Shown: positions 24,672-34,510, counted from the stretch's first letter. The stretch is DNA of 64,000 nucleotides from JAFDWI01 sp964544305 (GCA_964544305.1 CAZJAZ010000006.1:13099-77098); one strand, 5' to 3'. Notes: a model not told the origin generated them from the sequence alone. Made by a program: numbers and translations.

Positions 24672-26986
24672 ACCTTTTCCAATGGCGCCCATGCCAGTAG
24701 CAGTTGTTTCTCGCCTTTGCTCGCGAAATGCACTCGTGCTTCGGCTTTGTCACCAGCGCCCTGCACGGCAATCACGACACCCTCGCCGAACGTGGGGTGC
24801 ACGACGTCATCGCCAACGGCGAGCCCGATCGCTTCCGAGCCGCTGCGGTTTGGCCCCGTCGGACGCAAGTCACGTTCCGGCGATTGCGAACGTCGCTCAC
24901 GGTTCCCTCTCTGACGAGACGATTCGATCTGGCGGTAGTCACTCCATGACGAAGAACGACGCGAACCTCCATCAACTTGTTGCACCAATCCGTCTGGTAT
25001 TTCTCCAATAAAACGGCTCGGCGGGTTGTACTGGGTTGATCCCCACAACGTTCGTGCCCACGCATGGGTCAGGATGAGACGCTCTCGGGCACGGGTAATT
25101 CCCACATAGGCCAGCCGCCGTTCTTCTTCAAGTTCACGCGGTTCACCCAACGCTCGAATGTGCGGGAATACACCATCTTCCATACCGATCAGAAACACGA
25201 CGGGAAACTCAAGACCCTTCGCGGCGTGCAGCGTCATCAACAAGGTTTGACTTGCGTCCGAATCCACCGCGTCAGGCAATTGGTCCGTGTCAGCAACGAG
25301 TGAAACTTGTTCGAGAAAACCGTCAACCGTTTCAAAGGATCGGGCCGTTCCAACCAGCTCCGCCAAGTTTTCTAAACGTCCGTCGGCTTCGACGCTATGT
25401 TCCGCGACAAGCTCATCGGTGTACCCGCTTTGTTGTAGTGCATGTTCGATCAGCGCGGCCGGTCCCCGTTCAGCCTGAGCGCCAAGATCATCAAGAAACG
25501 CGATGAACTCGGTGATTGCTTTTGGTGCCCGACCAGACAGTCCAACTTCTTCGACACGCCGTAATCCTTGCGCAAAATCGACGCCATGTAAGCGACACCA
25601 GGCTTCGATCTTGCCAACACTTGTGTCGCCAATTCCACGCTTTGGCACGTTCAAGATTCGTTTGATTGAGACCTCGTCGGCCGGGTTGACGACCGCGCGC
25701 ACATAGGCCAGCGCGTCTTTGACCTCTCGCCGATCGTAAAAGCGAGTGCCCCCAATCACCCGATATGGCACACCACCGCGGAATAGGGCCTCTTCAAGCG
25801 CTCGACTCTGCGAGTTCGTTCGATAGAACACAGCGACATCACCCCAGCGGTATTTGCCGTCGCGGTGCAGATTTGCGATCCGATTCGCAATCCACTGGGC
25901 TTCATCATCTTCGCTCTCGGCCTGATAACGCAGGATTGGTTCACCCGCACCCCCATCGGTCCACAATTCTTTGGGTGATCGGCCCACGTTGTTTGCAATT
26001 ACCGCATTGGCCGCGTCAAGAATCGTCTGCGTCGAACGGTAATTCTGGTCGAGCACGATGAGATCCCGGTCGGGAAAGGCACGGTCGAACTCCAAGATGT
26101 TGCGCACATCGGCACCTCGGAATCGATAGATCGACTGGTCCGAGTCCCCGACCACAAACACGTTGGAATGCGCCGCCCCCAGCAGACACACCAGTTCATT
26201 CTGGACCTTATTGGTGTCTTGATATTCGTCAACGAGAATATGCGTGAAGCGCTGTTGGTAGTGCGCTAAGACATCAGGACATTGCCGAAAGAGCCGGACC
26301 GTGTTGACCAAAAGGTCATCAAAATCCATGGCACCAGCCGCCCCAAGACGCCGCTGATATTCCCGATATACGTCGGCAACCCGCTGAGTGATTGGATCGT
26401 CAGCCATTGCAGCGAGTTCGTCGGGCCCAACATCATCATTTTTTGCCGCACTAATACGGGCGTGCACGTTACGGGGCGGGAAGCGCTTCGCGTCATGATT
26501 CATTTCACGCAATATGTATCCGATGAGTCGCTGTGCATCGGACTGGTCGTAAATCGTGAAACTCGTGGGGAAATCAAGTTGCGCGGCATCCCGACGCAAG
26601 ATTCGAACGCATGCCGAATGAAACGTCGATACCCACATTTTCTCTGCCACCGGACCCACCAACTCAGCCACGCGCTCTTTCATTTCTTGCGCGGCCTTGT
26701 TGGTAAAGGTGATGGCCAGAATCGCGAACGGCGACACTCCTTGTGCATCAATCAGATGAGCGATTCGCCGAGTGAGCACCCGGGTCTTGCCTGAACCCGC
26801 ACCGGCAATGACAAGGGCCGGACCCGACTCGTGTCGAACAGCAGCGGCCTGAATCGGATTCAATCCCTCATTCAAATCACGATGGTTGCCACGCAGCTTC
26901 GGGTCGATGCCGGGGCCATTTGTCGCGGTGTACGGGGGATCAAACTCGGGGTCACTCACCCGTCTTAGGCTACCGAGCGCGCCCAT
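24668..26986 (-). CDS. pcrA: ATP-dependent DNA helicase PcrA/UvrD
   Basis: Superfamily 1A 3'-5' helicase for nucleotide excision and replication repair, about 772 residues. Motif I is GAGSGKTRVLTRRI, motif Ia ILAITFTNKAAQEM, motif II ILVDEYQDTN, motif III GDSDQSIYRFRGAD, motif IV DQNYRSTQTIL, motif V LMTLHAAKGLEF and motif VI RRLAYVGITRA. The C-terminus has a Tudor-like GDDVVHPTFGEGVV, as in PcrA for binding RNA polymerase. ATG at 26986 is taken as start; a TTG at 27007 would add 7 residues. The long spacer before motif I is usual in actinobacterial PcrA. Confidence 0.97.
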   Translation of the reverse strand: MGALGSLRRVSDPEFDPPYTATNGPGIDPKLRGNHRDLNEGLNPIQAAAVRHESGPALVIAGAGSGKTRVLTRRIAHLIDAQGVSPFAILAITFTNKAAQEMKERVAELVGPVAEKMWVSTFHSACVRILRRDAAQLDFPTSFTIYDQSDAQRLIGYILREMNHDAKRFPPRNVHARISAAKNDDVGPDELAAMADDPITQRVADVYREYQRRLGAAGAMDFDDLLVNTVRLFRQCPDVLAHYQQRFTHILVDEYQDTNKVQNELVCLLGAAHSNVFVVGDSDQSIYRFRGADVRNILEFDRAFPDRDLIVLDQNYRSTQTILDAANAVIANNVGRSPKELWTDGGAGEPILRYQAESEDDEAQWIANRIANLHRDGKYRWGDVAVFYRTNSQSRALEEALFRGGVPYRVIGGTRFYDRREVKDALAYVRAVVNPADEVSIKRILNVPKRGIGDTSVGKIEAWCRLHGVDFAQGLRRVEEVGLSGRAPKAITEFIAFLDDLGAQAERGPAALIEHALQQSGYTDELVAEHSVEADGRLENLAELVGTARSFETVDGFLEQVSLVADTDQLPDAVDSDASQTLLMTLHAAKGLEFPVVFLIGMEDGVFPHIRALGEPRELEEERRLAYVGITRARERLILTHAWARTLWGSTQYNPPSRFIGEIPDGLVQQVDGGSRRSSSWSDYRQIESSRQRGNRERRSQSPERDLRPTGPNRSGSEAIGLAVGDDVVHPTFGEGVVIAVQGAGDKAEARVHFASKGEKQLLLAWAPLEKV

Positions 26987-27025
26987 GCCACCAATGAGTG
27001 GGTTCAACCACGTAGCGTATCTGAG

Positions 27026-28219
27026 GTGTCCAGCGGGCAGAATTGGGAGGTGACGTCTCCAGACGATGCTGAGTTGGTTGACATGAGCCTTAAGTCAACC
27101 AACGAAGAGACGTCGCTGGACGACAAAACGGTCGACAATTCTCGTCGGGCAAAAACCAAGCGGCGTATTCGTCGCGGCGTGTTATTGCTCATCATGTTGA
27201 TCGTCTTCAACTACCTGGTACTGCCACAACTCGCCGGCGCTCGTGAAGCGCTTGAAACGCTTTCTCATGTTCGCTGGTGGCTGCTTATCGCCGGAGTCGG
27301 CCTCCAGCTCGCCGCGCTCGCCGCCTATACCCAGTTGACGATGGCGGCACTCGGGGGCACCCGACACAATCGTCCAATCGGCTTTTTCACGCTGTTGCGC
27401 ATTCAGCTCGCCGCTAAGTCAGTGACAAATCTGGTGCCAGGAGGAAGCGCGACCGGATCCGCGTTGTCGTACCGGTTGATGATCGCGTCAGGACTGACCG
27501 GCACGGAAACCGGGTTTGCACTCGCCACCGTTGGGCTTGGCTCTGCGGTCGTATTGAACCTGATGTTGGGTGTGGCACTGATTGTGTCCATTCCTCGCTC
27601 TGGCTTCCAACCGGCCTACGTAACCGCGGCCATTGTCGGCGCGCTCGCCATAGGGCTCGCCACCCTCTTGGTGCTGTTGTTGATGAAAGGCGAAGGCCCA
27701 CTCGATCGCATTGTGCGGTCAATCGCCCGTAAAACACCCCGTGTCGATCCTGATGAAGCATCCGACGTGCTGGCGCGTATTGTTGCCCAGCTGCGAACAA
27801 TCGCCGAACGTCCCGATGTGATTCGACGCGGTCTTGGTTGGGCAATGGCGAACTGGATGTTTGATGCGCTTTCGCTGTGGGTGTTCCTTTCGGCATTCGG
27901 CCACCGGGTGCAGATTGATTCGCTACTGGTCGCCTTTGGTATCGCGAACGTCCTCGCGGTCATTCCATTGACTCCAGGCGGCCTTGGTGTTGTCGAAGCG
28001 GTGCTCACGTCAACGCTCGTCGGTTTTGGTGTGCCGAGTGGCGCCGCGACGGTGAGCGTGGTCACGTACCGGATCGCCCAGTTTTGGTTGCCAATTCCAC
28101 TCGGTGCGATGTCGTATTTGTCCCTCAAGATTTGGCCGGGTGGTTCAACTCGCGGTTCGCGACGACAACACCTTGGCGAACTTGCAGAAGAAGTATTTGG
28201 CCCTCATTCACCTGATTGA
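27026..28219 (+). CDS. YbhN/UPF0104 (LPG synthase TM-region-like) membrane protein
   Basis: Integral membrane protein of up to 397 residues with about eight hydrophobic segments, of the flippase-like family that includes the membrane part of MprF and YbhN. Typical traits are KSVTNLVPGGSATGSALSYRL and, towards the C-terminus, NVLAVIPLTPGGLGVVEAVL. These proteins are linked to lipid translocation; the substrate is unknown. The first 50 residues are hydrophilic and charged. The start is uncertain: GTG 27026 or ATG 27083, neither with a strong ribosome-binding site. Divergent from pcrA; its end overlaps a convergent lipoprotein gene by 16 bases. Confidence 0.88.
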   Translation: MSSGQNWEVTSPDDAELVDMSLKSTNEETSLDDKTVDNSRRAKTKRRIRRGVLLLIMLIVFNYLVLPQLAGAREALETLSHVRWWLLIAGVGLQLAALAAYTQLTMAALGGTRHNRPIGFFTLLRIQLAAKSVTNLVPGGSATGSALSYRLMIASGLTGTETGFALATVGLGSAVVLNLMLGVALIVSIPRSGFQPAYVTAAIVGALAIGLATLLVLLLMKGEGPLDRIVRSIARKTPRVDPDEASDVLARIVAQLRTIAERPDVIRRGLGWAMANWMFDALSLWVFLSAFGHRVQIDSLLVAFGIANVLAVIPLTPGGLGVVEAVLTSTLVGFGVPSGAATVSVVTYRIAQFWLPIPLGAMSYLSLKIWPGGSTRGSRRQHLGELAEEVFGPHSPD

Positions 28220-28914
28220 TGCGGCGCCGCCACACTTGACGTTGAAGACGTCGACGATTGCGTCGTACCCGTCGCACCATGAGCCGGGCAACGAGCCGCG
28301 ATTTCGCCACGCACGAGTGATGAACCTGAAGCTGCGGTCGTGGTTGTTGGATCACCGACAACTGCGGCATCGACTGGGCCAAACGAGCCGCTGGCCTCAT
28401 AGCGATCAGCAATTCGGTTAATGAGCTGCGTTGACTTGGTGTCATCAAAAATGTCGTGCCATTTTTGCTGCCCAATGATGCGTGCTCGTTGTGCTTTCAG
28501 GCCCAACACTTCACCGTCGCCTTGCATCCGAATCATGGCGGTGTCGGTGATCGTAGGAACGGACCGGCTTTTACCCACAAACTCACTCCGATAACGGGTA
28601 AGGCTGACCGCCGCAAGCTTCCCGCCAGTCGTGAAGTTTGCGTACACACCAAAAATGCGCGTGCTTCCTTCCGGGTCGCTCTTGACCGGCCCCGTCGCAC
28701 AGATCACGCTGTCAAAAGCGTAACGATTCGTACCCAGCTGCACATATCCTTGCCCCGGCTCCAAAGGATTGATGAGATATTTGCTGGACGTACTCGGTGG
28801 CGAATCACCCGCAGTTGGATTCGAGCCTGCGCAACTACTACTCACCACGGCGACCATGCCTAGTGCCAGACAAATGGCAACGAATCGACGGACACGTTGA
28901 ACTATTCGGTTCAT
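28204..28914 (-). CDS. putative lipoprotein
   Basis: Product of 236 residues: MNRIVQRVRRFVAICLALGM starts a signal peptide, with VVSSSCAGS as lipobox-like site, then a Thr/Ser-rich linker, a domain of about 150 residues with two cysteines (SVICATG and ARCPAHG), and a Ser/Thr-rich C-terminal tail. The domain matches nothing I recognise; motifs such as SEFVGKSRSVPTITDTAMIR suggest a small beta-rich lipoprotein. A start at 28935 is possible. The gene lies 34 bases after the NlpC/P60 gene in the same direction, so it may be an accessory envelope protein. Confidence 0.78.
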   Translation of the reverse strand: MNRIVQRVRRFVAICLALGMVAVVSSSCAGSNPTAGDSPPSTSSKYLINPLEPGQGYVQLGTNRYAFDSVICATGPVKSDPEGSTRIFGVYANFTTGGKLAAVSLTRYRSEFVGKSRSVPTITDTAMIRMQGDGEVLGLKAQRARIIGQQKWHDIFDDTKSTQLINRIADRYEASGSFGPVDAAVVGDPTTTTAASGSSLVRGEIAARCPAHGATGTTQSSTSSTSSVAAPHQSGE

Positions 28915-28948
28915 GACGTCGATTCTGCTCTGCATTCGGTTCTTTGCA

Positions 28949-30289
28949 TCAACCCGGCCGAGCCGCGCCAATCCACGACCAATAACCCGACATGTTGACC
29001 GTGCCATATTTGACAACGGTCGTGTGGTTTGGGGCGTGAATAACCTGACCGCCGCCAACGTAAATGGAAACGTGGGAGATGGTCGTCGATGACGAGCCGT
29101 AGAACACGAGGTCACCAGGCTGGAGTTGGCCAAGTGCAACATGTGGGGCGCTGTCGTATTGCATCTGTGCTGAGTGATAGAGGTACACGCCAGCCTGCGC
29201 CCATGCATAGAGCGTCAAGCCGGAACAGTCGAAACCTTTCACGCCAGCGCCCGGGCCGAAACCATAGCTGGGCCCCGATGCGGTGCCCCCGCCCCATGAA
29301 TAGGGGACACCAAGCTGGCTGATCGCTGCGCTTACCGCGGTCTGTCCCTTCCCGGTTGCCGGTGGCGGCGGGGCAATCGGCGGGGGCGCGACCACGGGAG
29401 GGGCGGTGGTTGGTGGCGTCGTTGAAGGTGTCGGTCCGGTCGCCGGCCGCGTTGTTGGGGGCGAGCCCGGACGCGTGGACGAGGGAGACCCCGGTCGAGT
29501 CGTTGCGGGGGCGTCCGTCACTGCACCGGTATTCGCACCTTGCGTTCCGAGTGGTTCGGCGCTCGTGAGACCAACTTGTTGCTGGGTCGCTGCTTGTTGT
29601 GCGGCAGCAGCCTGAGCTGCAGCAATTTCGGCTTGGCGTTGTGCAACCGCTTTGGCAAGCTTCCCGTTGATACTGGACTGCAATCGTTGCTGCTCGGCGA
29701 TGAGTTCGGTCGCCTGGCGTTGCTGTACTTCGAGATCGGCGGCCAGTCGGCGCTCGGCTTGCGTTGCTGCGTCAAGTGACCGCACGAGGTCATCGTTGAC
29801 TTCTTGCGCCGCTTGGAGATCATCGACAACCTGTTGACGGTCACCGATACGGATGGTTGCGTAGCCATTGCGTCGACTGAGTTCAAGTTGCTTGCCGTCA
29901 AGCGCCATCGAAAGCGCGTCACCTTCGGTAACACCGACATAGGCAGACAGCGCATACTTCGCTGCATCGGACTTGCGAGCGGCGAGTTCGCGTCCAGCTT
30001 TTCGTGACCGACGTTCAATGTCGGCTTTTTGTTCCGCAAGTTGGCTACGACGAACTTGTGACTGATTGAAACGTTCGCCGAGTTCCCCAAGCTGGTTTTG
30101 GAGACTGTTGAGTTGTAGGGCAATGTGATTGGCACGAGCCTGCAGGTCCGTGACCTCATCCGCACCGGCTGGCGTAATCCCAATGAACGGCAATAAGAGA
30201 AGCGTCACCGTGCACGCCGCAAGCCCGCGTCGAGTCAACCGCACGTGGCCCGAATTACGTTGCATGGCACTGCGTGACGATGTGTGCAT
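28949..30289 (-). CDS. secreted NlpC/P60 peptidoglycan endopeptidase with coiled coil
   Basis: Cell-wall hydrolase of 446 residues, RipA/PcsB-like in plan. A signal peptide ends near APAGA-DE (about residue 43); residues 45-240 form a long Gln/Ala-rich coiled coil; then a Pro/Thr linker (about 250-320, TRPGSP repeats); the NlpC/P60 domain has the catalytic Cys in GFDCSGL (C355) and His in ISHVSIYVG (H406), with H419 in VIHAP. It would cut D-Glu-DAP bonds during growth or division, the coiled coil keeping it inactive until activated. An AAGGTG ribosome-binding site precedes the ATG. No c-di-AMP riboswitch motif was found in the leader. Confidence 0.95.
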   Translation of the reverse strand: MHTSSRSAMQRNSGHVRLTRRGLAACTVTLLLLPFIGITPAGADEVTDLQARANHIALQLNSLQNQLGELGERFNQSQVRRSQLAEQKADIERRSRKAGRELAARKSDAAKYALSAYVGVTEGDALSMALDGKQLELSRRNGYATIRIGDRQQVVDDLQAAQEVNDDLVRSLDAATQAERRLAADLEVQQRQATELIAEQQRLQSSINGKLAKAVAQRQAEIAAAQAAAAQQAATQQQVGLTSAEPLGTQGANTGAVTDAPATTRPGSPSSTRPGSPPTTRPATGPTPSTTPPTTAPPVVAPPPIAPPPPATGKGQTAVSAAISQLGVPYSWGGGTASGPSYGFGPGAGVKGFDCSGLTLYAWAQAGVYLYHSAQMQYDSAPHVALGQLQPGDLVFYGSSSTTISHVSIYVGGGQVIHAPNHTTVVKYGTVNMSGYWSWIGAARPG

Positions 30290-30350
30290 CGTGCACCTTC
30301 TTTGATCGGTGAAACCATCTGATCAAAAGGATCAAAATGGCCCGGTGGTA

Positions 30351-30379
30351 CCTATCGACCAATTTCGGAGAAACTTCAA
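30351..30379 (-). promoter_or_regulatory. candidate promoter of the NlpC/P60 gene
   Basis: On the minus strand TTGAAG (30379-30374) and GATAGG (30356-30351) are 17 bases apart, about 60 bases before the ATG at 30289. The -10 box is weak; this is a pattern match only. Confidence 0.25.
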
Positions 30380-30430
30380 GGGTGTAATGCACGCACCAAA
30401 ACAAACCCTTGACAGGACTTGCAGTCGATG

Positions 30431-31156
30431 CTAGTTGGCGTCATCAACTCTTAAGGTGAATGCGTCAACAATCGCCTCAATGACGCAGCCCAGCAAGTTC
30501 CACTGTTGTGCAGCGCGTTGTGTCTTGGTGACATCGTTTGAATCGCCGTTTGCGACGCGCTCGATTGCGTTTACTTCAAACGTGTCGCCAAACAACAGGA
30601 CTTGTGCAAGTCCAAACGTTTGTGCCTCGACCGCGGTCGCCAACATCTCAACGGTCAATGGAGGCCGCATGACGCGACCTTCACGCTCCATCACCGTTGC
30701 GTAGGCTTTGGTGAGCGCTCGAATGTACGCGTCTTGATTATTGCGGTACGCCTCACGCAGTTCTTCGTCGCGGGACGCCGCAAGCCACATCGCGGTATGT
30801 CTGATCAACTCAGGCGATTCGAGCATTTCCTTGGCGTTATGGAGCGCCCCGACCCGAATCTCTTCCCGAAAGTCAGCGATTGGTGTCGGGTCCGCCGCCA
30901 TTGCCGACAATCGTTTGATGCGTTCGTCAAGGGCGTCTCGCTCGCTGACGGCATAGCGCAAGAGGTCAACTCGGAATTCTTCCTGGGTCGGCCAAATTTT
31001 ATAACCGGAACCCGCGGTGCCAAGCCCAGCATGGCGACACGCGTCAATCAGCGAAATCGCCTCGACATGAAACTGGTAATCGCTTTGAGCAAGCAGGTCG
31101 AGTCCCGCTGCAAGAATAAGATCTCTCGTTTGATCAAGTGATCGACGTGTCGCCAT
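30431..31156 (-). CDS. TetR-family transcriptional regulator
   Basis: Product of 241 residues. The N-terminal helix-turn-helix covers about residues 5-55 (RSLDQTRDLILAAGLDLLA, then ISLIDACRHAGL, with SGYKIWPTQEEFRVDLL as recognition and helix-4 part), and the C-terminal part is an all-helical ligand domain. The GYxIWxTQ pattern is that of a TetR subgroup common in actinobacteria. The ATG at 31156 with TGAGG six bases upstream is chosen over the distal frame start at 31279, which would overlap the FKBP promoter region. Divergent from the FKBP gene; the target is unknown. Confidence 0.82.
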   Translation of the reverse strand: MATRRSLDQTRDLILAAGLDLLAQSDYQFHVEAISLIDACRHAGLGTAGSGYKIWPTQEEFRVDLLRYAVSERDALDERIKRLSAMAADPTPIADFREEIRVGALHNAKEMLESPELIRHTAMWLAASRDEELREAYRNNQDAYIRALTKAYATVMEREGRVMRPPLTVEMLATAVEAQTFGLAQVLLFGDTFEVNAIERVANGDSNDVTKTQRAAQQWNLLGCVIEAIVDAFTLRVDDAN

Positions 31157-31316
31157 CGCAGCCTCACAAAATAGTGAAATTGCCCTCGCTTCTATTGTGC
31201 CACGCGGCTCATTCGAAACTCCATCCGCCAAATACACGTTGGTGCAGTGCCCACAAGCGACAACCGGATTCTCCGTCAAGAGGTTCTGCTCGAGAGTCGG
31301 TTACTACGCTGTACAA

Positions 31317-31685
31317 ATGACAAAACCCGAAGTTACGATTCCAAACGACACCGCTCCAGACAATCTCGTCGTGGAAGACTTGATCGGCGGCGATGGCGAA
31401 ACGGCTTCGGCCGGTCAGAACGTTGAAGTGCATTACGTGGGTGTTGCATGGTCGAACGGAAAGCAGTTCGATGCATCGTGGGACCGAGGTGACACGTTTG
31501 AATTTCGTCTCGGTGCCGGCCAGGTTATTGCTGGGTGGGATCAAGGCGTTGAAGGAATGTGCGTCGGGGGACGTCGTCGTCTCACGATCCCGCCACATCT
31601 TGGCTACGGCGCGCAAGGGGCGGGCGGAGTCATCGCCCCAAATGAGACCCTCGTGTTTGTGGTGGATCTCATCGGTGTGCACTGA
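31317..31685 (+). CDS. FKBP-type peptidyl-prolyl cis-trans isomerase
   Basis: Single-domain FKBP of 122 residues, a protein-folding enzyme. Family residues are seen in VEVHYVGVAWSNGKQFDASW, FRLGAGQVIAGWDQGVEGM, RRRLTIPPHLGYG and LVFVVDLIGVH, so the active-site aromatic and Asp positions are kept. No signal peptide, so it is cytoplasmic. The ATG at 31317 begins MTKPEVTIPND, and the upstream part of the frame is not conserved in style. A pair of hairpins follows the stop codon. Confidence 0.95.
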   Translation: MTKPEVTIPNDTAPDNLVVEDLIGGDGETASAGQNVEVHYVGVAWSNGKQFDASWDRGDTFEFRLGAGQVIAGWDQGVEGMCVGGRRRLTIPPHLGYGAQGAGGVIAPNETLVFVVDLIGVH

Positions 31686-31697
31686 TTAGAGAAGCGA

Positions 31698-31734
31698 TGT
31701 GTCAGTTCGTAGTCGAAGACTTCGAACTGACACA
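31698..31734. repeat. inverted repeat, 12-base arms
   Basis: TGTGTCAGTTCG (31698-31709) and its complement (31723-31734) flank a 13-base loop, starting 13 bases after the FKBP stop. It directly touches the next hairpin. It may be a terminator of the FKBP gene although no T tract follows. Confidence 0.75.
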
Positions 31735-31787
31735 CGGTACTTGTCGCAGTACGCGTCGCATAGCGACGCGTACTGCGACAAGTACCG
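31735..31787. repeat. long hairpin, copy 3 of ACTTGTCGCAG family
   Basis: Perfect 25-base inverted repeat (31735-31759 and 31763-31787) with the 3-base loop ATA, between the convergent FKBP and lipoprotein genes. The arm begins CGGTACTTGTCGCAG, differing from copies 1 and 2 by one base (GGTAC for GGAAC) that is compensated on the other arm. Confidence 0.9.
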
Positions 31788-31795
31788 GTATTGCG

Positions 31796-34390
31796 CTACG
31801 ACAACGGTGTCAATTTGATGGAGCCGTAATGCCCATCGGAGGTGATGTCCCGGTTGCCTAGCCCCGGGTAGTCGCCTGCGGAGAAGCCATTTGCCAACGA
31901 ATCGTTCGCTCCAAACACAATCGCGCTCTCATTACCCGCTTGCGCCGGGCCAGCCGCGTTCGAATCCGACCACGCTTGCACATGGAAATGGAACGTCACG
32001 TGAATATTGTGCGTGCCGGATCCTTGCAAGAGAGCCGTTGATTCACCGGCGAACGGTTCATTGAATGTCGAACCTGACCAGCCACCCTGCCAGGGGGTTG
32101 TTTCATTCGGGTCAGCACCGACGCCATTTCCAACATCAAAGTGGAACGCTTGAATCGAGCCATCATCAAGCTGGAACGTCGCCTCAATCTTGGAAATATT
32201 GCTTTGCGCCCCGAAGCCCTCGTCGACGGCACGATGCGCCCCTCGAATAAGTGACGAAAAGTCGAGTTGCCACGCTTTGCCTGGCTCCGCGACGACTTGT
32301 GCGTCAATCTTGTAGCCGACGTTCGCCCCAACTATTGAGTCGTGAACGGTACAGCATGCGTCCGCTCCGATCATGCCTGCCAACTTGACGTTGACTTCAT
32401 CGGGCGACACGGTCTTGCGAATACGATGACGCCACTCATACGAGTCAAGTGTGGGCTTGTCGACCGCATAATCAGCGTCGCTTTGATCGGTAACGGTCAC
32501 ATTTGCCAAGTGCGTTGTCGGCGCCGGGTTTAGGTCGGCAAACAACGTCCAGTAGTTGGTGCCCGTCCGGTCGATCTCAAGCACGTTGATGTTCAGACCC
32601 ATAAACGCCGGCAACGGGAAGGCTCCAAAGCCTGCACCAAGGCTCGACACGAAGTTCGGGAAGAGTTGTGAGAAACTTGTTGTCGTGGCTGCCTCGTCGG
32701 CACCGATCTCATTGGAGTTCACCCGGGTGACAACCTTGGCGGCCGGTGGTGGCGTGATCGTTGGTGCAAGTTTTCCTGTGGCCGCATCAAAACCCATCGC
32801 GAAGCCAAGCGGTGCGTCAACGCTGAGCGACAGCCACACCTTGTCGTGAGAATATCCGGAACTGTCGGTGATCGTTTGTATGAACTCAATCCGCAGATCA
32901 GGCAGGAACATTTCTGCGGGTTCGCCGTTTGGTCCGGCGGGGGCGTCGGTCAAGAACGGTGCCGCTTGCGGGTCAATCCGAATCTTCATTGGCGTGTCGG
33001 CCGGAAGCTTGGCGGTATCACCAAAAGCGGGCACAAGGAGCGACAAGATTGTTGACGTGACCGGCAAGGTCGATGTTCCAAGCGCAATCTGAGTCATGTC
33101 TTGATTCAGCAGACCACACTCGGTCATTGACGACAGCAACTGATTGAATGTTGACGTTGAAATAACCAGACCAAGTCCATAAGGAGTACCACCAACGGGC
33201 GTCGTGTCACCAAGCGTTGGATAGGTGCCAGGTACGTCCATGCTTGACGTGAAATCAGGTGCACCCGCTGGTGGTTTGCACTGTCCGGGTGCCGTACCAA
33301 ACGTCGTGGAAAAATCGGCGTTGGATCGGAAATCAATACCCGTGTCGGTTTCATTGATTTGCGTGAACGGAGCATCAAGTTTTGCTTGGACGGCATCACC
33401 AACCGAACCGGCAACGGAGATGCCACCTAAGGCCGTCTCAATGGCATCGGCAACCGGTGAATCAAGCGGGCCTGAACCATCAGGATCTTTCAGTTTCTCA
33501 ACAAAACCCGATTGAATCGATCCAACGATTGCACCATTTGCCGCACTGTTAATGATCGAACCGATCAACACGGTAGACGGATCACACGGGCCAGAAATGA
33601 AATCATAGCTCAGGCCGGTCGGGGTCACCGATGGTGTGCCAATCATGTTGACGTCGACCGTGTCTGCCGGGGTTCCGGGCGCCATATCGAATGTGGCGTC
33701 AATTGCGGTTGACGGAATCTGCACTTCAAGCTTGCATGTGCCACTAATGAGCCCTGAAAGGTTCAAGGTCATACCCAAGTACAGATTCTTGACCGTGATT
33801 GCCGTTTTAATTCCTGTGCTTGTTGACGTGGTCGCAAGGTCAATAGATTCAGCGCCTGCTTCATACGCACGACCTTCGGTGATCGTGACGCCGCTTCCTG
33901 CATCAACGTTGGACACGAGCAGCGAACCTGGTGGGATCATCGAAGCAATATCGAACGACGACGACGCTAACGAGTTGATGACCGGGCCAAGTCCGGTTAA
34001 CCCATGGTTCGTGAAGTACATGCCGACACCACTTGGCGAATATTCGCCGTCATCAATTTTGGGGCCGTGAACGAGCGTTGATTTTTGGATGTAACGGTTG
34101 CCATTCGGCGCCGTGTAGATCGAGGTCACCGGCGTGACATAGTTCGCTGTGTCAATCGGAATGTCGGCCGACCAATTCGTTGAACTAATCCATGTGCCTG
34201 TGACTCCGTTGACGACAACGGTTCCTCCGGCCGGTGCCCCGGTTGGCAATTTTCCTGTGACCGTGGCCGTCGGGGTGTCGACAATCGTGCCCGCAGGCTG
34301 ATCCATGAAGTCAACTTGTGCGTCACAGCCAGCCAATAGCAGCGCGACAACAGCAAAGAGTGCTGCCTATTTTGTGGACTTTCGATTCAC
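31796..34390 (-). CDS. large secreted lipoprotein with in-frame amber codon in the signal peptide
   Basis: Protein of about 846 residues after a lipobox LLLAGC. The mature part is beta-rich, Thr/Ser/Gly-rich and has few cysteines; no enzyme motif and no known family was recognised. The real start appears to be GTG 34390, with GGGAGA upstream, giving MNRKSTK, then TAG at 34369-34367, then AALFAVVALLLAGCDAQ. The hydrophobic segment and lipobox continue in exactly the same frame, so one codon interrupts an otherwise perfect lipoprotein signal. Downstream initiation at TTG 34336 would lose the signal peptide. It may be a nonsense mutant, a base error, or read through. Confidence 0.75.
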
Positions 34391-34510
34391 GATCTTCTCT
34401 CCCGAAGATGATTTGGGCCAGACATGTGGCTTTGGTCACGCCCAGACTAGTTGATGCAGGTTGTCTCTGCACGATCTAAACGCAGCATCAAGGCGAAGTC
34501 ATCCGTTCGT

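Noticed and set aside
30290..30430. Possible c-di-AMP (ydaO) riboswitch before the NlpC/P60 gene, as in many actinobacteria.
   Set aside because: The 140-base leader is short and lacks the conserved ydaO strings; only a weak promoter-like pair was seen.
30412..30440. TTGACA and TAGTTG 17 bases apart on the plus strand.
   Set aside because: It would point into the antisense of the TetR gene; no plus-strand gene follows until 31317.
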